The position numbers were made by a program, and so were the translations under genes. Shown here piece by piece: positions 27,901 to 36,368 of a DNA stretch of 52,297 nucleotides (position 1 is the stretch's first letter; the number at the start of each line of letters is the position of its first letter). Origin of the DNA: Comamonas sp. lk (GTDB lineage Bacteria; Pseudomonadota; Gammaproteobacteria; Burkholderiales; Burkholderiaceae_C); assembly GCA_945865425.1 (NCBI GenBank), contig CAMBFN010000002.1, positions 1-52,297 on the forward strand, read 5' to 3'. The notes beneath the pieces were generated by a model. That model saw only the letters and a program-made list of their open reading frames with translations, was not told the origin of the DNA and ran no database searches.

Positions 27901-28136
27901 GAACTATTACGTCGACTCTTCTGACTTTGCTGGTGGTGCCCAGTTTTTACGACAGCATTGAAGGCGCTAGCGAACGTATGCAGGCCAAGATCAGGGCGCG
28001 CAGCCTGCGATACCACGGCGCCCTCGCGCTGGCGGTGACCATGCTCGAAGCACTGATGACCTTGCTGCTTGTGCGCTTCGTGTGGCGTAGTGGGGTCGCC
28101 GGTTCTGTCTGGTTGCGCCGACGCTCCACGGGCTGA
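24933..28136 (+). CDS. RND efflux inner-membrane transporter (HAE1/AcrB-like)
   Basis: '[40 protein letters not shown]', '[24 protein letters not shown]', '[54 protein letters not shown]'. Confidence 0.95.
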   Translation: [1067 protein letters not shown]

Positions 28137-28210
28137 GCGCCTTGGATAGGTTTTACAGTGAGATCGCAGAGTGAACTTTGACGACCGAACTTGTCAGGCT
28201 GCCTTCCACC

Positions 28211-29698
28211 ATGTCCTGTAATCGCGTTTTTTTTGGGCCTTGGCTTGCATTGCTGCTCTTGGCTTTACCTTCCCTTGCCAGCGCCTCAGAGGCGTCGGTA
28301 GCAGACCCGACCATCGCCTGCCGCGTTGCGGGTATCAAAACCGAGGCTCGCTGTGGGCGCCTAGTGCGCGCGCTAGATCCAGCGCGTGCCGGCGGGCCGC
28401 AAATCAGTGTGCACTTTGTGGTGCTGCGCTCAGTGGCGCGCAACCGCAAGCCGGATCCGGTCTTCATGCTCGCTGGCGGCCCTGGCCAAAGTGCGATTAG
28501 CCTGGCTGGTACCGTCTTTCCCTGGTTCGAGCGTTTGCTTCTGCAACGGGACCTAGTGCTAGTGGACCAGCGCGGCACCGGCCAGTCCGCGCCGCTGATG
28601 TGTCCGTCGGCGCCCACGCTGCCCTTCTCCTGGGCGAACACGCAAGCCCAGGAACTGGCGCAATGCCGCGCCGCGCTGGAGCGCCTGCCCTACATCACGG
28701 CGCCCGCCGACCTGGGCTTGTTCACTACGACGCTGGCTATGCAAGATTTGGACGCGGTGCGCCAAGCGCTAGGGGCAGAGCAGATCAATCTGGTGGGCGC
28801 TTCTTACGGGACACGCGCTGCCTTGGAATACATGCGCCAGTTTGGCGCCCATGTGCGACGCAGCGTACTGGACGGCGTGGCCCCGCCTGACATGGTGTTG
28901 CCCACCACAATCGGCCCGGATAGTCAGGCCGCCCTCGATGGGCTGTGGGCCAGTTGCAGCGCGCAAGGTCATTGTCAAAAAGCCTTCCCCACGCTGTCAG
29001 CCGACTGGCAGGCGCTTTGGAAAAACTTGCCCAAGGCCGTGAGGCTGGCGCACCCCATGACCGGCCAAGCGACCACGGTGAGCGTGACGCCTGAGGCGGT
29101 CATGGGTGCTGTGCGCGGCGCGCTTTACACGCCGGCTTTGGCCGCTGCATTACCCCAGGCCGTGCACGACGCAGCGCGCGGGCATTTTCAAGGTCTGGCC
29201 GGGCTGGCGAGCACAGTGCAAAACGGAGCAGCACACATGCGGCTTGCCATGGGCATGCACCTGGGCGTGGTCTGCGCCGAAGACTACTCCCGCATGGCAG
29301 CGGCACCAACGGCCAGCACACCCAACACCGACCCACAGGCACACTACCGTGCAGCTTGCCGTGACTGGCCACAAGGCGCCGTGCCAGCGGAGTTCTACCA
29401 AATCCCTGCCACGCAGCATGCCAGTTTGTTGCTCAGCGGCGGCCTCGACCCGGTCACCCCGCCACGCCATGCGCAGCGGGTACAGCAGGCACTTGGACCT
29501 TTGGCGCGCCATGTCGTCGTGCCGCAGGTGGGACATGGTGTCTTGTCCCATGCCTGCATGCACAAGGTGTTGACGGCCTTTATCCAAGCATCCGACAACG
29601 CCAAAGCACTGGCCATCGATGCCAGTTGCGCCCAATCGATCCCGCGACCACTTGCTTTTGTGCGGCCCGTCGAATCTACCTCTGGTAGCGCACCATGA
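28211..29698 (+). CDS. Exported alpha/beta hydrolase, S33/TAP-like peptidase
   Basis: Signal peptide 'MSCNRVFFGPWLALLLLALPSLASA'; 'FMLAGGPGQSAISLAG', 'DLVLVDQRGTGQSAPL', nucleophile elbow 'LVGASYGTRAALEYMRQF', C-terminal TAP-like 'LLLSGGLDPVTPPRHAQRV..PQVGHGVLSHACM'. Confidence 0.9.
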   Translation: MSCNRVFFGPWLALLLLALPSLASASEASVADPTIACRVAGIKTEARCGRLVRALDPARAGGPQISVHFVVLRSVARNRKPDPVFMLAGGPGQSAISLAGTVFPWFERLLLQRDLVLVDQRGTGQSAPLMCPSAPTLPFSWANTQAQELAQCRAALERLPYITAPADLGLFTTTLAMQDLDAVRQALGAEQINLVGASYGTRAALEYMRQFGAHVRRSVLDGVAPPDMVLPTTIGPDSQAALDGLWASCSAQGHCQKAFPTLSADWQALWKNLPKAVRLAHPMTGQATTVSVTPEAVMGAVRGALYTPALAAALPQAVHDAARGHFQGLAGLASTVQNGAAHMRLAMGMHLGVVCAEDYSRMAAAPTASTPNTDPQAHYRAACRDWPQGAVPAEFYQIPATQHASLLLSGGLDPVTPPRHAQRVQQALGPLARHVVVPQVGHGVLSHACMHKVLTAFIQASDNAKALAIDASCAQSIPRPLAFVRPVESTSGSAP

Positions 29699-30504
29699 TC
29701 CTGATTGACCACGTTGCCAAGCGTTTTGCGTCGCCTGTTGCGGGTGCGGATTGGCAGCGTAAAGGCTGGCGGATTGCGCGCACGCCGCAGGCCTGGGTGC
29801 AGGCGGTTAGCGACATCAGTGTGCATGCGCCCAACGGCCAGATTACCGGCTTGCTCGGCCCCAATGGTGCAGGCAAAACCAGCACCTTGCGCATGCTGGC
29901 CGGGTTGCTTGTGCCTGACAGTGGACGACTGGAGGTCGATGGCATCTCAGTCACACAAGAGCGCACCTTAGCGCAATCGCGTATGGGCATCCTGGCGGAT
30001 GCGCGCGGCCTGTACCCGCGCCTCACCGCTCGGGAAAACATGGTGTACTTTGGCCGCCTTCAAGGACTGTCGGATCTGGCGGCCCAAGCGCGTGCTGAGC
30101 AACTGGCCGATTTGTTGGACTTGCGTCCCTTGCTAGACCGCGCTACAGATGGCTTTAGCCAAGGCGAGCGGGTCAAAACCGCATTGGCCCGCGCGCTGGT
30201 GCATGACCCGGACAACATCATTCTCGATGAGCCCACCAATGGGCTGGATGTGCTGGCCACGCGTGCGCTGCGTGAGACACTGCAGTTTTTATGCTCGCCA
30301 AAGGGCGGGAGCAAATGCATTGTGTTTTCCACCCACATCATGCAAGAGGTTGAGCGCCTGTGTGATCACGTGGTGGTCGTGGCTCGGGGGCGTAACGTGG
30401 CCAGTGGCACCGTTGCGCAATTACTGGCGCAGACGGGGCAAACTGAATTTGAAGACGCCTTTGTGCAACTGGCGTTTGCGGCCGACGCGCAGGTGCCCGC
30501 ATGA
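29695..30504 (+). CDS. ABC transporter ATP-binding protein, NatA-like
   Basis: ATGA overlap with upstream gene; Walker A '[10 protein letters not shown]', '[34 protein letters not shown]'; partner of the downstream NatB-like permease. Confidence 0.92.
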   Translation: MILIDHVAKRFASPVAGADWQRKGWRIARTPQAWVQAVSDISVHAPNGQITGLLGPNGAGKTSTLRMLAGLLVPDSGRLEVDGISVTQERTLAQSRMGILADARGLYPRLTARENMVYFGRLQGLSDLAAQARAEQLADLLDLRPLLDRATDGFSQGERVKTALARALVHDPDNIILDEPTNGLDVLATRALRETLQFLCSPKGGSKCIVFSTHIMQEVERLCDHVVVVARGRNVASGTVAQLLAQTGQTEFEDAFVQLAFAADAQVPA

Positions 30505-31694
30505 ACCGCAGCAGTGTGCTGCGCGCCCTGGCGCAATGGACAGCCGTTTTTCTCAAAGAGGCCAAAGACGCATGGCGCGACCGGCGCACCTTGCGCATGG
30601 TGCTATTGCTCAGTGTGGTGCAAGGGCCGCTGGTACTGCTGCTGGTTTCCACTTTGGCTAGCGAGAAAGAAAACCGCATCGACCAGCGAGAAATCTATAT
30701 CCAGGGCATGCAGCACGCCCCGGGTTTGCAAAACTTCATTGAGCGACAGGCCTATGTCATCAAAGTTCCTCCAGCCGATGCGTTGGACAAGCTCGCCGCA
30801 GGGCAACTAGAGGATGCGGTCATCGTGGTGCCGTCTGATTTCGAGCAGCAATTGCAAACCCTACAGATGCCTTCCATCGAAATTTTTGCCAACAGCAGCA
30901 GCCGAGGATCTAGTACATCGCGCGAGGTAGCGCGCAAGCTATTGCAGGCTTATGCCCAGGAGCGAGTGGCGCTTACGCTGGCCTTGCGCGGCGTAGCCGT
31001 GGCAAGCCTCAAGCCGCTCGAGGTGCAAGAGCACGACATGGCCAATGCCAATGCACGCTCGGCGCAGCTAACCGGCGCCTTGATTCCGCTGTACGTACTG
31101 ATTGCGGTGCTTACCGGGGCCATGGGTGCGGCTATGGACAGCACGGCCGGTGAGCGCGAGCGCAGCTCACTCGAACCCTTGATGATGAACCCGGTCTCGC
31201 CCTGGGCGCTTGCACTGGGCAAGTGGGCTGCGGTGGCGGCGCTGGCGGCCTTGATCGCCCTGCTCACCAGCCTGAGTTTTATCCCCGCGCAATTGCTGAT
31301 CCGTAGCGATGCCTTACAGGCTTTGTTTCGCTTTGATCTGGCTGATGCCGTGCACTTTGGCCTGATTTGCCTGCCCTTTGCAGGCGCCGTCTCCGCATTA
31401 CTCATGGCTACGTCGGTGCGCGGCAAGAGCATCAAGGAAGCCCAGGCCGGCAATTCGCTGGTGCTCTTGGTTTTTATGCTCCTGCCTTTGGTGTCTTTGC
31501 TCAATGACGCGGCCGAACCTGATTGGTACTACCTGGTGCCCTCCTTGGCGCAACAAACCCTGATGCTGCATGTTTTGCGCGCTGAGCCGATAGCGCTCTG
31601 GCAGTGGCTGATTCCGTGTGGGATAGGCTTGGTGCTCACTGTGGTCGGCTTGGCTTATGTAGGGCGGGCTATGCGCAGCAATGCGGTACGCTAG
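30501..31694 (+). CDS. ABC-2 type permease, NatB-like
   Basis: ATGA overlap with NatA-like gene; 'FLKEAKDAWRDRRTLRMVLLLSVVQGPLVLLLVSTLASEKE', 'GAMGAAMDSTAGERERSSLEPLMMNPVSPWALALGKW'. Confidence 0.9.
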   Translation: MNRSSVLRALAQWTAVFLKEAKDAWRDRRTLRMVLLLSVVQGPLVLLLVSTLASEKENRIDQREIYIQGMQHAPGLQNFIERQAYVIKVPPADALDKLAAGQLEDAVIVVPSDFEQQLQTLQMPSIEIFANSSSRGSSTSREVARKLLQAYAQERVALTLALRGVAVASLKPLEVQEHDMANANARSAQLTGALIPLYVLIAVLTGAMGAAMDSTAGERERSSLEPLMMNPVSPWALALGKWAAVAALAALIALLTSLSFIPAQLLIRSDALQALFRFDLADAVHFGLICLPFAGAVSALLMATSVRGKSIKEAQAGNSLVLLVFMLLPLVSLLNDAAEPDWYYLVPSLAQQTLMLHVLRAEPIALWQWLIPCGIGLVLTVVGLAYVGRAMRSNAVR

Positions 31695-31807
31695 CCCGGC
31701 CTGCCGATCGGGTGGACTACTTTGCAGTCCGATCCCGTTTATCTGCATTTGGTCACAAAGGCCTTGGCCTATGGGGTGAGGGGTCTCACAATTTTGTTCG
31801 TATTTTG

Positions 31808-32734
31808 ATGAAAAGGGCGTTTCCCATGCTTGAACTCAGTCAGCTTTCGCATCGCTATGCCAACGGAACCCAGGCGCTTGATGGTATCGATTTGCGTATT
31901 CCCACCGGCATGTTCGGTCTGCTTGGCCCCAATGGCGCTGGCAAATCCACCCTGATGCGCTGCATTGCCAGCTTGCAAACGCCCAGTGAGGGCAGTATCC
32001 GATTTGGTGACATCGACGTGGTGCGCGAGCCCGAAAAACTGCGCCAAGTCCTTGGCTATTTGCCGCAGGACTTTGGTGTCTACCCACGTATCAGCGCCTA
32101 TGATTTGCTAGACCATTTGGCCGTGCTCAAAGGCATCACGGCGCGTGGGGCGCGTAAAGACACGGTGGAAAGCCTGTTGGCTAAAGTGAATTTATGGGAT
32201 GTGCGTAAAAAAGCCGTTGCCGGATTTTCGGGCGGTATGCGCCAGCGTTTTGGTATTGCCCAGGCCTTGATTGGCAACCCCAAGCTGATTATTGTGGACG
32301 AGCCCACCGCAGGCTTGGATCCGGAGGAGCGCAACCGTTTTAATAATCTGCTGGTGGAAATCGGCGAGCAAGTGGTCGTTATTTTGTCGACCCATATCGT
32401 CGACGATGTCTCTGATCTGTGTCCCCAAATGGCCATCATCGTAGCCGGGCGCGTACTTTTGCAAGGTGCGCCCGAAGCCCTGGTGCAAAGTTTGCAGGGT
32501 CGGGTCTGGCGCCGCGAAATCGCAACCGGTGCTTTGGAGGAGTTTCGCCAGCAGTTCTCAGTCATTGCCAACCGGCTGCGTGCAGGTCAAACCGTCATCC
32601 ATGTGCTGGCCGACAGCGCTCCCGATGCGCAATTTACGCCGGTGACGGGTTCCTTGGAAGACCTGTATTTTTCCATTGTGGTAGCAGCCCGGCAAGCCGC
32701 TGGCGCCGCCTCCCATGCCACGGCCCTGGCCTGA
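31808..32734 (+). CDS. ABC transporter ATP-binding protein (partner of ABC permease::M1 fusion)
   Basis: '[53 protein letters not shown]', 'FSGGMRQRFGIAQALIGNPKLIIVDEPTAGLDPEERNRF'. ORF-track start at 31604 overlaps NatB-like gene; start at 31808 or 31826 more likely. Confidence 0.9.
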   Translation: MKRAFPMLELSQLSHRYANGTQALDGIDLRIPTGMFGLLGPNGAGKSTLMRCIASLQTPSEGSIRFGDIDVVREPEKLRQVLGYLPQDFGVYPRISAYDLLDHLAVLKGITARGARKDTVESLLAKVNLWDVRKKAVAGFSGGMRQRFGIAQALIGNPKLIIVDEPTAGLDPEERNRFNNLLVEIGEQVVVILSTHIVDDVSDLCPQMAIIVAGRVLLQGAPEALVQSLQGRVWRREIATGALEEFRQQFSVIANRLRAGQTVIHVLADSAPDAQFTPVTGSLEDLYFSIVVAARQAAGAASHATALA

Positions 32735-32741
32735 GCCCGTC

Positions 32742-35700
32742 ATGTGGAGCGCTATCGCCCTTTTTGAAGTCCGCTACCAGCTGCGCTCGCCGCTGTTTGT
32801 GGTGGCTTTCGCCTTGTTTTTCTTGCTGGCCTTTGGCAGTGTCGCCTCTGAAAACATCCGCATCGGTGCGGGCGGTAATGTGCATGTCAATGCACCGTTT
32901 GCCATTGCCCAAACCATTGCGGTGCTCAATTTGTTTGGACTGTTTGTGGTCACTGCCTTCGTCGCGAACGTCATTATTCGCGACGATGAGACCGGCTTTG
33001 CGCCACTGGTACGCAGTACGCGGATTGGAAAATTCGATTATTTGATAGGGCGTTTTAGCGGTGCATTTTTTGCCGCTTTGGCGGTGATGGCCTCGGTGCC
33101 GCTGGGCATGTTGCTAGGAAGCCTGATGCCTTGGATAGACCCTGAAACGCTGGGTCCCATGGTATTGCAGCACTATGGCCTGGCGTTTTTGTATTTCGCC
33201 GTGCCTACCTTGTTCTTGACGGCAGCAGCCTTTTTTGCCTTGGCCACTGCCACCCGCTCACTCATGTGGACCTTTATCGGCGTCATTGCATTTTTGGTCT
33301 TGTTCATTACCTCGCGCATCATGCTGCGCGATCCCGCTTGGGACGCGGTATCGGCCTGGACCGATCCTTTTGGCATGACCGCGCTCAATCAGGTAACGCG
33401 CTACTGGACGGCGGCCGAGCGCAATACGCAATTGCCGGAGATGACCGGACTGATTTTGTATAACCGCCTGCTTTGGGGTGGCATTGGTCTGGTATTTTTA
33501 GCTTTGGCCTACGCGATTTTTCGATTTGATAGGGCGGCAGACGCCCCCGAAAAAAAATCGACAGCAAGCACATCCCTGGACTTGTCGCCTCCCATCCAGC
33601 GCCCACTGCCAGTAGGCCACGCCGGGCCGCAGGTCGCCTTTGCGCAGTGTCTGGCATTGGCACGCTTTGATTTGGCTTATGTGCTGCGCAGCCCGGCCTT
33701 TATCGTGTTGCTGGTGTTGGGTTTGTTCAACGCTTTGGGTGCTATGACGGGTACCGTGGATCAGCGCGGGGTGGAGTTTTTCCCTGTCACTCGCAACATC
33801 ATCGGCGCGCTCAGCGGCGCTTACAACCTGTTTATTTTCATCATCGCTGTGTTTTACGCGGGTGAATTGGTCTGGCGCGATCGCGACCGTCGCATGCACG
33901 AAATTGTCGGCGCCAGCGCTGCGCCCGACTGGACTTTTATGCTGCCTAAGGTGCTGGCCATTGGCGGTGTTTTGCTGGCCACCTTTGTGGTCGCGGTGCT
34001 GGGCGGCATCGTTTTTCAGACCTTTAACGGCTATACCGAATTTGAACTCTTGGCCTATGTGGCATGGTTTATTGCCCCGCATATAGTGGAGGCGTTTTTA
34101 CTGGCCGTGCTGGCCATTTTTGTACAAACGCTGGTGCCCAACAAATTCAGTGGCTGGGCGGTGATGCTGCTGTACTTTGTATCGACCATCGTGCTGGTCA
34201 ACATGGGCTTTGAGCACAATTTGTACAACTACGGTAGCAGCACGGCAGTGCCCCTGTCGGACATGAATGGTGCTGGCCATTTTTGGATCGGCCGCAGTTG
34301 GATGCAGGTGTATTGGATGGGTTTTGCAGGCGTATTGCTAGTGCTCAGCCATTTGATGTGGCGCCGTGGCGTCGATACATCTCTGTTGCCGCGTATGCGC
34401 CGCATCACTGGTCGTCTTCGGGGTGGTGTACTTTTGCTGTTGGGGGCCTCTGCCAGCGTGTGGCTAGGTGCAGGTATCTGGATTTTTTACAACACTAACG
34501 TGCTAAACCGCTATGAGGTGCGCGACGAGCGCGAGGTGCTCGCCGCCGACATGGAAAAGCAATTGTTGGGCTTTGAGAAGCTGCCCCAGCCCACCATCGT
34601 CGAGGTAAAGCTGCAGGTCGAGCTATATCCGCGGCAGCAACGGGCGCAAACCCAAGGCAGCTATGTGTTGGAAAACCGCAGTGGTGCTGCGCTAAGCCAT
34701 TTTCATGTGCAGTTGGATCCGGATGCCAAGCAATACGCTTTGACCATGGACGGCGCAAAGTTAGAAAAGGAATACCCCCGCTTTGGCTACCGCATTTATG
34801 CGCTGAGCAGTCCGATGTCGATTGGCGAGCGTCGTACGCTGCGCTTTTCAAATACGCTGGAACAGCAGGGCTTTAGGAACGAGGGCAACCAAACCCGCAT
34901 CGTGGAGAACGGCAGTTTTCTGAACAACTTTGAAGTTGCACCCATGATGGGGGTCAGCCGCGAAGCGTTTTTGCAAGACCGGGTTAAGCGCCGCAAGCAG
35001 GGGCTTCCCGCCGAGCTGCGCCAGGCCAAGCTAGAAGACCAGCAGGCCAATGCCCACCATTATTTGCGCCATGACAGCGATTGGGTGCAAGCACACATCA
35101 CCTTGAGCACCGACGCCGATCAAACGCCGGTGGCGCCCGGCTACACCGTGAGCGACACCACGGCCAATGGCCGGCGCACACTGGTCACCCGCACCGAGGC
35201 ACCTATTCACAACTTCTTTTCATTGCAGTCGGCGCGCTATGTGGTCAAGACACAGCAGTGGAAAGGTCCGCTTGGCCAGAGCGTAGATCTGGCGGTTTAT
35301 CACCATGCTTCCCATGGCCATAATGCGCAGCGCATGCTCGACGCCATGAAGGTCAGCCTGGATGTCTTTAGCGAGAAATTCTCGCCCTACCAATTTCGCC
35401 AAATGCGGATTTTGGAATTTCCGGCTTATGCATCCTTTGCCCAGTCCTTTGCCAACACTGTTCCCTATTCGGAGTCCATTGGCTTTATCCAGAATTTCAA
35501 AGAGGAGTCGCGCGATAGCAAGATCGACCTGGTCACTTATGTCACCGCCCACGAGGTGGCGCACCAATGGTGGGCGCACCAAGTCATCGGTGCCGACAAG
35601 CAGGGTATGACGATGCTCAGCGAATCCTTTTCTCAGTACGGCGCATTGCTAGTGATGGAGAAGTTGTACGGGCGCGAGCAAATCCGAAAATTTCTGAAAT

Positions 35701-36353
35701 ATGAGCTCGATGGCTATTTGCGCAGCCGGGGCGGCGAGGTGCTAGAGGAGTTACCGCTGTACCGTGTTGAAAACCAGGGCTACATCCATTACCAAAAAGG
35801 TGGCCTGGCCATGTACGCCCTTAAAGAGGAGGTAGGGGAAGCGGCGGTCAACCGGGCTTTGCAAAAGTTGCTGGCGCAATTTGCCTTCAAGGCCGCGCCT
35901 TACCCCTCAAGTACCGATTTTTTGCGTCTATTGCGCTCCGAGGTGCAGCCAAGTCAGCATGCATTGATCGTCGACTTGTTTGAAAAGATTACCCTCTACG
36001 ACCTCAAAGTAAGCGCCCCCACCGTGCAAGTGCGCACCGACGGCAAGTTTGACGTACGCTTTACCGTGCAAGCGAACAAGTACTACGCCGATGGCAAGGG
36101 CAAGGAAACTGAGGCGCCCTTGGCGGAAAATTTCGAAATAGGCGCTTTCAGTGCCGAGCCCGCCAAGAAAGGTTATGGGCCGCAGGCGGTGCTGGCCTTG
36201 CAGCGCGTGGCCTTGCACTCAGGCAGCCAAGAGCTGCATCTGGTGACCGATAAGGCGCCCGCCTTTGTAGGGGTGGACCCGTTCAACGTACGTATCGATC
36301 GCAATTCCAATGACAATATCGTCAAAGTGGGCGCGCCGGACGCTGCACCCTAG
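32742..36353 (+). CDS. ABC-2 permease fused to M1-family (gluzincin) aminopeptidase domain
   Basis: N-terminal ABC permease segments ('MWSAIALFEVRYQLRSPLFVVAFALFFLLAFGSVAS...'); second permease half after ~300 aa; C-terminal zinc site 'HEVAHQWWAHQVIGADKQGMTMLSE' (HEVAH at 35550). Confidence 0.93.
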   Translation: MWSAIALFEVRYQLRSPLFVVAFALFFLLAFGSVASENIRIGAGGNVHVNAPFAIAQTIAVLNLFGLFVVTAFVANVIIRDDETGFAPLVRSTRIGKFDYLIGRFSGAFFAALAVMASVPLGMLLGSLMPWIDPETLGPMVLQHYGLAFLYFAVPTLFLTAAAFFALATATRSLMWTFIGVIAFLVLFITSRIMLRDPAWDAVSAWTDPFGMTALNQVTRYWTAAERNTQLPEMTGLILYNRLLWGGIGLVFLALAYAIFRFDRAADAPEKKSTASTSLDLSPPIQRPLPVGHAGPQVAFAQCLALARFDLAYVLRSPAFIVLLVLGLFNALGAMTGTVDQRGVEFFPVTRNIIGALSGAYNLFIFIIAVFYAGELVWRDRDRRMHEIVGASAAPDWTFMLPKVLAIGGVLLATFVVAVLGGIVFQTFNGYTEFELLAYVAWFIAPHIVEAFLLAVLAIFVQTLVPNKFSGWAVMLLYFVSTIVLVNMGFEHNLYNYGSSTAVPLSDMNGAGHFWIGRSWMQVYWMGFAGVLLVLSHLMWRRGVDTSLLPRMRRITGRLRGGVLLLLGASASVWLGAGIWIFYNTNVLNRYEVRDEREVLAADMEKQLLGFEKLPQPTIVEVKLQVELYPRQQRAQTQGSYVLENRSGAALSHFHVQLDPDAKQYALTMDGAKLEKEYPRFGYRIYALSSPMSIGERRTLRFSNTLEQQGFRNEGNQTRIVENGSFLNNFEVAPMMGVSREAFLQDRVKRRKQGLPAELRQAKLEDQQANAHHYLRHDSDWVQAHITLSTDADQTPVAPGYTVSDTTANGRRTLVTRTEAPIHNFFSLQSARYVVKTQQWKGPLGQSVDLAVYHHASHGHNAQRMLDAMKVSLDVFSEKFSPYQFRQMRILEFPAYASFAQSFANTVPYSESIGFIQNFKEESRDSKIDLVTYVTAHEVAHQWWAHQVIGADKQGMTMLSESFSQYGALLVMEKLYGREQIRKFLKYELDGYLRSRGGEVLEELPLYRVENQGYIHYQKGGLAMYALKEEVGEAAVNRALQKLLAQFAFKAAPYPSSTDFLRLLRSEVQPSQHALIVDLFEKITLYDLKVSAPTVQVRTDGKFDVRFTVQANKYYADGKGKETEAPLAENFEIGAFSAEPAKKGYGPQAVLALQRVALHSGSQELHLVTDKAPAFVGVDPFNVRIDRNSNDNIVKVGAPDAAP

Positions 36354-36368
36354 AAAGTAGAGACTTGT

